From: UM-FILTER-39-64 sp964367055
Lineage (GTDB): Bacteria > Patescibacteriota > Minisyncoccia > UBA6257 > UBA9933
Reading direction: 5' to 3'
Assembly: GCA_964367055.1 (NCBI GenBank)
Contig: CAYIWD010000009.1
Coordinates: 1 to 21,806, forward strand
DNA: 21,806 nucleotides
Position numbers and translations under genes: made by a program. Of this stretch, positions 1 to 6,048 are shown one piece after another. The notes beneath the pieces were generated by a model. That model saw nothing but the letters and a program-made list of their open reading frames with translations, was not told the origin of the DNA and searched no databases. How positions within the stretch are numbered: position 1 is the first letter of the stretch; each line of letters begins with the position of its first letter.

Positions 1-120
1 TAATTTCGCCTGTGGGCTGAAATATTTATTCCAAACAAAAAAGCCGCCAGCGGCCAGCAGTACAATCGCTAAAAACCCAATCACGAATTTCCAAAACTTT
101 GTTTTCTGGTTCGGTTCCAT
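1..120 (-). CDS. N-terminal fragment of a membrane-anchored protein
   Basis: Reading the minus strand from the ATG at 118-120 gives 40 codons without a stop before the window edge, so only the N-terminus is seen. It begins with a short polar, positively charged stretch (MEPNQKTKFWK), then a hydrophobic segment at about residues 12-30, then a polar region. This is the pattern of a single N-terminal membrane anchor or uncleaved signal. The family cannot be told from 40 residues. A good extended -10 promoter lies just upstream, which supports the start. The gene is divergent from the SpeD-like gene. Confidence 0.6.
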   Translation of the reverse strand, partial: MEPNQKTKFWKFVIGFLAIVLLAAGGFFVWNKYFSPQAKL

Positions 121-129
121 TTTTTTGAT

Positions 130-156
130 ATTATAGCACAAGCTAAAATAATTCAA
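130..156 (-). promoter_or_regulatory. Promoter of the leftward membrane protein, near-leaderless
   Basis: On the minus strand a TTGAAT -35 (plus positions 151-156) and a TATAAT -10 (130-135) are 15 bp apart. The -10 is extended (TGCTATAAT), which tolerates a short spacer. The expected transcription start is about 123 and the ATG begins at 120, so the predicted leader is only about 3 nt. Confidence 0.6.
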
Positions 157-157
157 G

Positions 158-166
158 TGTGGATAA
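158..166 (-). promoter_or_regulatory. Exact DnaA-box-like 9-mer TTATCCACA
   Basis: The minus strand reads TTATCCACA here, the consensus DnaA box, ending one base before the TTGAAT -35 element of the leftward gene. The same 9-mer occurs at 2415-2423 and 20667-20675. Binding by DnaA is inferred from the match only. Confidence 0.45.
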
Positions 167-222
167 CTTTGCCAAATTTTTATTGATTTCTTTTAAAATT
201 AATGGCAAAATATAAATATAAT

Positions 223-606
223 ATGAAAAAAAATAAAAAATCTTACGGCAAAGAACTTATTTTGGATTTACACAATTGCGACCCCAAAAAATTTAACAGA
301 CGAATTATCAAGAAGTTTTTTAAAGACCTCTGCGAATTAATTGATATGCAAAGATGCGATTTGCATTGGTGGGATGATGTCGGAGTACCCAAAGAAAAAA
401 GAGACACCTTACCGCATTTAAAAGGCACTTCAGCCATTCAGTTTATAGTAACGAGCAATATCACTATTCACACGCTTGATATCTTAAAAAATGTTTATTT
501 GAATATTTTTTCTTGCAAAGATTTTGATTCTAAAAAGGCGGCAGAATTCTCAAGAAAGTTTTTTAAGGGCAAAATAGTTAGCCAGACAACCATAGAACGA
601 AAATGA
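223..606 (+). CDS. SpeD-like protein (S-adenosylmethionine decarboxylase family, altered cleavage site)
   Basis: Small protein of the SpeD fold family, whose members self-cleave to form a pyruvoyl cofactor. From the ATG at 223 it is 127 aa. Around residues 75-100 it matches the SpeD signature: Ser78 (pyruvoyl-forming position), His83 and Cys98 have the same spacing as Ser63, His68 and Cys83 of Thermotoga maritima SpeD as I recall it (+5 and +20 from the Ser). However, the usual Glu-Ser-His around the cleavage bond is Thr-Ser-Asn, and the HTWPE segment is HTLDI. Processing may therefore be intact while the substrate differs. An ATG at 202 would add seven lysine/tyrosine-rich residues; 223 fits the family N-terminus better. 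No Shine-Dalgarno is seen. The last codons overlap the DUF3326 start (ATGA at 603-606), so the two are probably translationally coupled. AdoMet decarboxylase activity is possible but not shown; no spermidine synthase is in the window. Confidence 0.75.
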   Translation: MKKNKKSYGKELILDLHNCDPKKFNRRIIKKFFKDLCELIDMQRCDLHWWDDVGVPKEKRDTLPHLKGTSAIQFIVTSNITIHTLDILKNVYLNIFSCKDFDSKKAAEFSRKFFKGKIVSQTTIERK

Positions 607-1898
607 AGATAGTAACGTTTGAAGAATTTATCCCAAAAGCACAATTAAATTTAGATGGTTTAAAAAATCTTCAAGAGTGCTACGCGTCTTATATTTCTAA
701 AAAAATTCCCCAGCCGCATAGGGTAATCAGATTCGTCATTACGAAATCCGATGAGACCGGATATTATTGTGAAATAGATTATCTTATTCCCGAAGAAGGA
801 AACGTTTATTCCCTGGAAGGGAATATTTTTGATTTTAGAAAAAGGAGGCACGAAAATACGGATAAATTTACAAGCGTGCTTTTGATTCCCACCGGCATTG
901 GCGCAGAAATCGGCGGCCATTCTGGAGACGGAAATTCGGTGGCGAGGTTGATTGCCAAGGCAAGCGATGTTCTTATAACTCATCCCAACGTAGTCAATGC
1001 CGCTGATATTAATGAAATGACAGACAATACTGAATATGTTGAAGGCGGCACACTGACTAACTTTTTGCTTGGCAAAGTCGGGTTAGAGAGGGTGCGGCAA
1101 AATAAAGTTTTGATTTTGATGGATAAGCACATTGAACCGTCATTTAACGACGATATTATCAATATAATATCAGCGGCTAGGGTCGCTTTTGGCATGAATT
1201 GCGACGTTTATGAAATGGAAAAATCCATAAAGAGCGTTCCTGGTTATTCAAAATCAGGCAGAGCTATAGGGCAAGTAGAGGGACTGGAGAAACTTTTCGC
1301 GATAATTGAAAAATTCAAAAATGATTATGACGCAATCGGATTATCTACTTTTATACAAGTTCCCAATAATTTTTACGGAGAGTATTTTTCAACCAATAAT
1401 ATAGTAAATCCGTGGGGCGGCACAGAAGCGATGTTGACGCACAGCGTTTCGGAAATATTTCATATTCCCTGCGCTCATTCTCCACTGACGACCTCAAGCG
1501 AAGTTGAAAATTTAGATTTCGGCGTCGTGGACCCAAGAAAATCCGCCGACTCTATTTCAAGAACAGAACTTTATTGTATTCTAAAAGGATTGCATCGTTC
1601 GCCAAAAATAGTCGGGCCAACGAATGGCATTACTCTTGAAGACGTGTCTTGCGTAATAATCCCTGATGGTTGTCTTGGTTTGCCGACTCTTGCTTGCCTG
1701 GAAAATGACATTCCCCTGATTGTCGTGAAAGAAAATAAAAATTTGATGCAAAATGATTTGCGGAAATTACCTTTCAAGAGCAACAAATTATTTTTTGTAG
1801 ATAGTTATTTGGAAGCAGTGGGTGTTATGATGGCATTAAAAGCCGGTCTGTCGATTGATGTCATCAGGCGTCCGGTAAAAAATACAATTAAGCTTTAA
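603..1898 (+). CDS. DUF3326 family protein
   Basis: A 431-aa soluble protein that I recognise as DUF3326, a family known from cyanobacteria, plant plastids and other bacteria, with no established function to my knowledge. Family-like blocks are PTGIGAEIGGHSGD (residues 96-109), ITHPNVVNAAD (125-135), EYVEGG (144-149), NPWGGTEAMLTH (269-280) and DPRKSADSIS (310-319). The first roughly 88 residues precede the block I associate with the domain and may be a separate N-terminal region. No signal peptide or membrane segment is visible. The start overlaps the stop of the SpeD-like gene by 4 bp, which suggests that both products are needed together. It converges on the glutaredoxin gene with only 15 bp between stops and no obvious terminator hairpin. 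Family call fairly confident; role unknown. Confidence 0.8.
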   Translation: MKIVTFEEFIPKAQLNLDGLKNLQECYASYISKKIPQPHRVIRFVITKSDETGYYCEIDYLIPEEGNVYSLEGNIFDFRKRRHENTDKFTSVLLIPTGIGAEIGGHSGDGNSVARLIAKASDVLITHPNVVNAADINEMTDNTEYVEGGTLTNFLLGKVGLERVRQNKVLILMDKHIEPSFNDDIINIISAARVAFGMNCDVYEMEKSIKSVPGYSKSGRAIGQVEGLEKLFAIIEKFKNDYDAIGLSTFIQVPNNFYGEYFSTNNIVNPWGGTEAMLTHSVSEIFHIPCAHSPLTTSSEVENLDFGVVDPRKSADSISRTELYCILKGLHRSPKIVGPTNGITLEDVSCVIIPDGCLGLPTLACLENDIPLIVVKENKNLMQNDLRKLPFKSNKLFFVDSYLEAVGVMMALKAGLSIDVIRRPVKNTIKL

Positions 1899-1913
1899 TT
1901 CTAGCCGTTTAAT

Positions 1914-2144
1914 TTATTTTAAGTTCAAAGCCTTATCTATTTCCGTTTTATTAAAGCCAACAATAATTACACCGTCAATATCAATAACCGGCACTCCCAT
2001 CTGATGCGATTTTTTAATCATTTCTTCCTGCGATGCTTCATCAGTAGAGACGTCGTACACTTCATAACCAATATTATTCTTTTTAAAATAACCTTTAGCC
2101 ATCTCGCAATATGGACAAGTTGGCGTGCTATAAATTTTAATCAT
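1914..2144 (-). CDS. Glutaredoxin-like thiol-disulfide protein
   Basis: A 76-aa single-domain thioredoxin-fold protein with the CPYC active site (Cys10, Cys13), a cis-proline region GVPV (Pro52), and the GFNKTEID segment (63-70) typical of the small glutaredoxin/NrdH/YruB-like group. It would reduce disulfides or glutathione-like mixed disulfides in the cytoplasm; the electron donor is unknown. It lies 15 bp downstream of the SPW-repeat gene on the same strand and is probably co-transcribed from the promoter near 2385. Length is normal for the family. Confidence 0.85.
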   Translation of the reverse strand: MIKIYSTPTCPYCEMAKGYFKKNNIGYEVYDVSTDEASQEEMIKKSHQMGVPVIDIDGVIIVGFNKTEIDKALNLK

Positions 2145-2159
2145 AAATTTATTAAATTT

Positions 2160-2339
2160 TTACACTGTTAGTATTGTGGGTTTACTGCCGAATATTTGCC
2201 AAAGAGAAAATATTACTATCAAAGCGCCGATAATGATGTTGTTCCACAAAGCGGTTGTGATGTCGGAAAAACCAAGAATCCAGCTAGAAACAAAAATCCA
2301 AAGACCTAAAATTAATTGAAACCAATTGAGATACTTCAT
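2160..2339 (-). CDS. Small SPW-repeat-like membrane protein
   Basis: From the ATG at 2337-2339 this is a 59-aa protein with two hydrophobic helices. It resembles one SPW repeat: a conserved N-W near the start, a G-x-W turn (LGLWIF), a W-x-LGF motif after helix 1, and N-x2-I-G in helix 2. SPW proteins are membrane proteins of unknown function. An upstream TTG at 2381 would extend the frame but lies inside the -10 element, so the ATG is preferred. The gene heads a probable two-gene leftward unit with the glutaredoxin. Confidence 0.65.
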   Translation of the reverse strand: MKYLNWFQLILGLWIFVSSWILGFSDITTALWNNIIIGALIVIFSLWQIFGSKPTILTV

Positions 2340-2380
2340 AATCTTTAAAGATATTTTTTTTCGCGACCTTTTACACCTCA

Positions 2381-2389
2381 ATTATACCA
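2381..2389 (-). promoter_or_regulatory. Extended -10 promoter for the SPW/glutaredoxin unit
   Basis: The minus strand reads TGGTATAAT, an extended -10. The -35 region at about 2404-2409 is a run of T and matches consensus poorly. The predicted start is near 2374, giving a leader of about 35 nt to the ATG at 2339. A DnaA-box 9-mer lies just upstream (2415-2423). Confidence 0.5.
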
Positions 2390-2414
2390 GATTTGCGTTA
2401 CGCAAAAAATTGAC

Positions 2415-2423
2415 TTATCCACA
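2415..2423 (+). promoter_or_regulatory. Exact DnaA-box-like 9-mer TTATCCACA
   Basis: Second of three exact copies in the window. It lies between the terminator of the zinc-ribbon gene and the promoter of the SPW gene. Relative to leftward transcription its orientation is opposite to that of the other two copies. Confidence 0.4.
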
Positions 2424-2424
2424 A

Positions 2425-2466
2425 TAAAAAAAACCGCCCCGGAGTAATCCAGAGCGGAATTTTTTT
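2425..2466 (-). terminator. Intrinsic terminator of the zinc-ribbon gene, possibly bidirectional
   Basis: Positions 2434-2457 form a stem of about 10 bp (with G-U pairs) around a 4-nt loop. On the minus strand it is followed by eight or more T (2425-2433). On the plus strand it is followed by AATTTTTTT, so it could stop transcription in both directions. It sits immediately after the stop of the leftward zinc-ribbon gene. Confidence 0.75.
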
Positions 2467-2662
2467 ATCTCCTGAATGGAGGCCGTGAGCCACCAAAGGA
2501 TTGGCGTTTTTCGCGGAAGCAATCGCGACACAGAAGCTGGTCTAATTTGTTCGGGTCTGGTTCAAAAGGAAGTTCTGTGATAGCGGTGCTGCACTTTGAA
2601 CATTTCCAGCTGCCGGAATACATTCGGCGTTGAAAACCGCCTTGATTTTCGTCGTAAGCCAT
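2465..2662 (-). CDS. CxxC-x20-CxxC zinc-ribbon protein
   Basis: From the ATG at 2660-2662 this is a 65-aa protein. It has two CxxC knuckles, Cys21/Cys24 and Cys45/Cys48, separated by 20 residues that include the ITELPFEPDP segment I associate with small zinc-ribbon proteins common in Parcubacteria. The tail is basic and Gly/Arg-rich, which is compatible with nucleic-acid binding. The reading frame can be extended upstream to a TTG at 2710, but the added sequence is lysine-rich and lacks family character. A weak AGG lies 4 nt before the ATG. The function is not known. Confidence 0.7.
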   Translation of the reverse strand: MAYDENQGGFQRRMYSGSWKCSKCSTAITELPFEPDPNKLDQLLCRDCFREKRQSFGGSRPPFRR

Positions 2663-2720
2663 TTTGCCTAATTTTTTATATTTTTCGTCCCTTTTTAATT
2701 TTAAGAGCAAAATAGCTGTA

Positions 2721-2796
2721 TACGAAAGCTTTTAACGAATAGGCACATGCGATAATTATTCGATGGGCGCTTTCGTAGCGCGCTATTCGGATGCCT
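2721..2796. repeat. Interleaved inverted repeats between dsbA-like and zinc-ribbon genes
   Basis: Three short exact inverted pairs interleave: TACGAAAGC (2721-2729) with GCTTTCGTA (2769-2777); CGAATAG (2736-2742) with CTATTCG (2783-2789); AGGCA (2741-2745) with TGCCT (2792-2796). A local hairpin GCGCT/AGCGC lies at 2767-2781. Because the pairs cross, not all can form at once. No T-run follows, so a simple terminator is not supported. Confidence 0.45.
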
Positions 2797-2824
2797 AATT
2801 TTGTCTTAAATTTATATTGCTATT

Positions 2825-3541
2825 CTACTTTGTATTTAAAGCCGTGTCAATAGCTTGGCTAAATGCGCTATAAGGATAAGCGCCTTGAATCATTTTACCA
2901 TTGATAAAAATGGTGGGCGTTGAGGCGCGTTCCATCAGCGAATTGGCCTCTTGGGCATCGTTTTTAATTTCGGCTGCATATTTTTGCGAGTCAAAACAAG
3001 ATAAAAGTTCATCAACATTCATTCCTAAACTCGAAGCAATGCTCTTGAAAAGATATCTGGTTAAATTTCCGGTGTTTTCATTATTGCCAGAAGTTTGCAT
3101 TTCTTTGATTTCAATATCTAAGATAGCGTCATGGTAGGCCCAAAATTTTCCTTGGTCTTTGGCGCATTCAGCTGCTTCTGCCGCGGCAGTTGATTCTGAC
3201 CCTAAGAAAGCCAAATTTTTATAAATCATTTTCGCTTTACCAGTATCAACATAATTTTTACGGATTAGTAGCTCCGCTTCTTTATAAAACTTGCCGCAAT
3301 ACGGACATTGATAATCGCTAAAAATAAAAATCGTCACCGGCGCCTTAGGGTCACCTAAAACAGCAGCGTTACCGACTTGCGGAGAAGTTATTTTTTCCGC
3401 GGTTTGACCCAAATTAGCGCTTTGGGTTTCGGGCTTGGTATTTTTTAAGCCGTTAGAATAAATTAAAGCGCCAGTAATTAAAACAGCAGCGATTAAAATG
3501 CTGGCGGGTAAAAGATAGTCTTTTTTCTTCTGGTCTTCCAT
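2825..3541 (-). CDS. Membrane-anchored DsbA-like thiol oxidoreductase
   Basis: From the ATG at 3539-3541 this is 238 aa: a cytoplasmic KKK start, one membrane helix (about 10-28), a linker, then a DsbA/thioredoxin-fold domain (about 55-236). The active site is CPYC (79-82) after the SDYQ lead-in, and the cis-proline loop is TPT (208-210) followed by IFINGK. The DPKAPVTIFIFSDYQCPYC segment is typical of DSBA-like proteins of CPR and Gram-positive bacteria. It probably oxidises or isomerises disulfides of exported proteins. Two more cysteines (125 and 182) lie in the helical insert. A longer frame starts 14 codons upstream, but those codons lie in the promoter. It is divergent from recO, with overlapping promoters. 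Confidence 0.88.
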   Translation of the reverse strand: MEDQKKKDYLLPASILIAAVLITGALIYSNGLKNTKPETQSANLGQTAEKITSPQVGNAAVLGDPKAPVTIFIFSDYQCPYCGKFYKEAELLIRKNYVDTGKAKMIYKNLAFLGSESTAAAEAAECAKDQGKFWAYHDAILDIEIKEMQTSGNNENTGNLTRYLFKSIASSLGMNVDELLSCFDSQKYAAEIKNDAQEANSLMERASTPTIFINGKMIQGAYPYSAFSQAIDTALNTK

Positions 3542-3554
3542 AATATATATGGAA

Positions 3555-3590
3555 ATTGTATTATACTGATTTATAAGTGTCAAGTATGAT
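3555..3590. promoter_or_regulatory. Overlapping divergent promoters for dsbA-like gene and recO
   Basis: Leftward: TTGACA (plus 3578-3583) and TACAAT (3555-3560) with a 17-bp spacer; predicted start 3548, leader about 7 nt to the ATG at 3541. Rightward: a TATGAT -10 at 3585-3590 with only a weak -35; predicted start 3596-3597, which is the recO ATG itself. The two promoters interlock, so they may compete. Confidence 0.55.
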
Positions 3591-3595
3591 GTATT

Positions 3596-4123
3596 ATGAT
3601 TGAATATCTTACTAACGCCCTGGTGCTTGAGGCGGAAGATTCTGGGGAATTCGATAAAATAATTTATTTATATTCTAAGGATCTGGGCAAAGTCAGGGCC
3701 AAAGCCAAAAGCGCCAGAAAAATTACTTCCAAATTAGCTGGGCATCTCCAGCCGCTTAATTTTGTGAAAATTCGCCTGGTGGAAAAAAATGGCTTGCAAA
3801 TTACCGACGCTTTAGTGCTTGATAGGGTTAAAATTTCTGAAGTGGCTTTGGCTGTTTTAGATTTCATTAAAGAAATGACGTATGAATTTCAACGAGATAA
3901 AAATTTGTGGCTGCTTATTAAAAAAACTTTTCAGGACCTGAAGAATAATAAAAAAATTTCTTACAAGCCGCTACTTAAAGGATTAGGATTTGCCTTTGAT
4001 TTTAGCTGCTGCCATGTTTGCGGAGCCAAATCTGTAGCGTATTTTTCTAAAAGCGAACAAGTTTTTTTATGCGATAAATGCGCTTTAAAAGTTGATAAAA
4101 ATGAGTTAGTATTAGTTCAATGA
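3596..4123 (+). CDS. recO: DNA repair protein RecO, short form
   Basis: RecO helps RecF/RecR load RecA at single-stranded gaps. This copy is 175 aa, against about 230-250 in most bacteria. The N-terminal OB-fold is recognisable (residues 1-75: TNALVLEAEDSGEFDKIIYLYSKD type start, GKVRAKAKSARK basic patch). A helical region follows, then a Cys4 zinc knuckle (Cys139, Cys142, Cys159, Cys162). The protein ends shortly after the knuckle, so the helical C-terminal part of longer RecO proteins is missing. The stop overlaps the next ATG (4120-4123). The predicted transcription start coincides with the ATG. Confidence 0.85.
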   Translation: MIEYLTNALVLEAEDSGEFDKIIYLYSKDLGKVRAKAKSARKITSKLAGHLQPLNFVKIRLVEKNGLQITDALVLDRVKISEVALAVLDFIKEMTYEFQRDKNLWLLIKKTFQDLKNNKKISYKPLLKGLGFAFDFSCCHVCGAKSVAYFSKSEQVFLCDKCALKVDKNELVLVQ

Positions 4124-6048
4124 AATTAGATGATTTAGAAAAAAAATTATATCAAAAAAATCCAGAGGGGACTTCGGGGTCGCCAAAGAAAAAAGAGCCG
4201 GTAGTTTCTCAGCCAGTCATCGATATCAGGCCATCCGAAGTTAAAAGCAGCTGGATTAAGGAGCCGGAAGAAGGAGAGAAAAGTTTTTTTGGTTTCTTAA
4301 CAAAGTTCAGCCTAGTAAGCCGATGGCTATTTTGGATTTTAATTGGCATTACCGTAATAATAGCGGGATTTGCTGGTTATTATTTTTACCATTCACTTGG
4401 AAATCGCGATGTTGTTTTTTCTTTAAATGCTCCGCCAAGCACTTTATTGGCTGTGCCTTTTGATTTGGCGTTTGAACTTAAAAATAGTTCTAATGATGTT
4501 CTAAAAGACGTAAAGATTTCAATGATTTTACCAGAAGGAGCTGGTTTTACCGCTGAAGACCCTGAAAAAAGAGTTTTAGACAAAAGTTTGGGCGACTTAA
4601 ATGTCGGCGATAACTTTCAAGATAAAATTAATCTGATTGTTTTTTCGAATAATCAATCAGTTCAGCAATTTGAAATTACGGTTTCTTATTTTACTCCGGC
4701 TTTGGGGTCAGCGGTTCGTTTTGAGCAGACGAAAAACATTAATGTAGTAATTGATAAGCCGGCTTTGACATTAGATTTGACGGCGCCACAAATGGGTTCG
4801 AAAGTTTTAAATAACAAAAATTTTGAAATTGAGATTCATTACCAAAATATTTCTGATGTTGATTTTTCGAATGCGGAATTAAAGCTAACCTACCCCGATT
4901 TCTTTATTTTTCAAAAAGCGAGCAATTCTCCTTCAGTTGGAACCAGTATTTGGAAACTTGGCGATTTGGCAAAAAACAGCAGCCAAGGAAGTTTAATAAT
5001 TACTGGCAGGGTTTTAAGCGCCGAGGGGTCATTTTTTGATATCAAAGGCTCTTTAAGTGCTGAGATTATGGGCCAAAAATATTTAATCAGCGAAAAAACC
5101 GCTTCTTTAACTATCGCTCCCTCGCCTTTAATTGTAAATCTTACTCTCAACGACCAAACAAATTACTTGGCGTCTTTGGGAGAGAACTTGAAATACAAAA
5201 TTAATTACAGCAATAATTCAGGTATTGGTTTAAATGACGTAGTTATTAAAGCTAAATTGATAAGCCCAATGTTTGATACTTCAACTTTTCAAAGCAATGG
5301 CTTTTTTGATTCAAAAAACGTCACTATTACTTGGAACGCTGCTAACACTTCTTCTTTGCGGGTGCTTTCAAACGGCGCTAATGGCTCGGTGGAATTTACA
5401 ATTCGGGTAAAAGACAGTTATCCTATCAAAAGAGTCAGCGACAAGAATTTTATTTTAGAGGTACAAGGCGAAATTTCCTCGCCAACCATTCCTAGTCAGG
5501 TGGATTCAGATATAACCATTGGTTTGGCAAGTTTGAAAACCAAAGTCAGCGGCAAAATTGTTATTGACAGCCAGCTTCTTTTCCGCGATTCTAACTCTGG
5601 CATTATCAATAAAGGAAATTTGCCGCCAAAGGTTAATGTAGCGACAAGCTTCACTATTCATTGGCTAATTACTAATTATGCTACTGATGTTAGCGGTGTT
5701 GAAGTAAAAGCGTTTTTGCAATCAGGAGTAAAATGGACTGGACAGAATAAAACTAATACTAGCAGCACGCTTTCATATAATGAGAGAACGCAGGAAGTAA
5801 CTTGGCTGATTGATAAAATTCCCGCTACCAAAGGAATAGTGTCTTTACCGGTTGAAGCGATTTTTCAAGTTGAAGCTACGCCTAATATAACTCAAGTGAA
5901 TCAATTAATGCCGATTTTAAGCGAAACAAATCTTAAGGCAACTGATGAGTTTAATAATACTATTTTAACAAGCCAAACTAAAGTATTGAATACGCAATTA
6001 ACCGATGACCCGAGTGTTTCGTCGGGCCAAGGAATAGTAGTACCATGA
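4120..6048 (+). CDS. Membrane-anchored surface protein with Ig-like/DUF11-type repeats
   Basis: A 642-aa protein. Residues 1-60 are polar and likely cytoplasmic; a membrane helix spans about 68-90. The rest is predicted outside, made of several beta-rich units of about 120-150 aa that resemble DUF11/CARDB Ig-like domains. The recurring signs are a conserved FELKNSSNDVLKDVKISMILP-type strand pair, of which variants occur near residues 113, 235, 360 and 515. No catalytic motif is seen. A structural or adhesive surface role is inferred. The gene is tightly packed between recO and glyS (4-bp overlaps at both ends), although its function appears unrelated. The C-terminal tail (DPSVSSGQ) is encoded by a small hairpin-forming sequence at 6009-6026. 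Confidence 0.7.
   Translation: MKLDDLEKKLYQKNPEGTSGSPKKKEPVVSQPVIDIRPSEVKSSWIKEPEEGEKSFFGFLTKFSLVSRWLFWILIGITVIIAGFAGYYFYHSLGNRDVVFSLNAPPSTLLAVPFDLAFELKNSSNDVLKDVKISMILPEGAGFTAEDPEKRVLDKSLGDLNVGDNFQDKINLIVFSNNQSVQQFEITVSYFTPALGSAVRFEQTKNINVVIDKPALTLDLTAPQMGSKVLNNKNFEIEIHYQNISDVDFSNAELKLTYPDFFIFQKASNSPSVGTSIWKLGDLAKNSSQGSLIITGRVLSAEGSFFDIKGSLSAEIMGQKYLISEKTASLTIAPSPLIVNLTLNDQTNYLASLGENLKYKINYSNNSGIGLNDVVIKAKLISPMFDTSTFQSNGFFDSKNVTITWNAANTSSLRVLSNGANGSVEFTIRVKDSYPIKRVSDKNFILEVQGEISSPTIPSQVDSDITIGLASLKTKVSGKIVIDSQLLFRDSNSGIINKGNLPPKVNVATSFTIHWLITNYATDVSGVEVKAFLQSGVKWTGQNKTNTSSTLSYNERTQEVTWLIDKIPATKGIVSLPVEAIFQVEATPNITQVNQLMPILSETNLKATDEFNNTILTSQTKVLNTQLTDDPSVSSGQGIVVP
6009..6026. repeat. Short inverted repeat in the 3' end of the surface-protein gene
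   Basis: CCCGA (6009-6013) and TCGGG (6022-6026) flank an 8-nt loop, within the last codons of the gene and just before the glyS start at 6045. It locally raises GC content. I have the impression that similar elements recur in Parcubacteria, but this cannot be checked here. Confidence 0.35.

Noticed and set aside
2721..2796. Integron attC site
   Set aside because: The interleaved repeats prompted the idea, but the conserved RYYYAAC and GTTRRRY core sites are not both present and there is no integrase or cassette structure.
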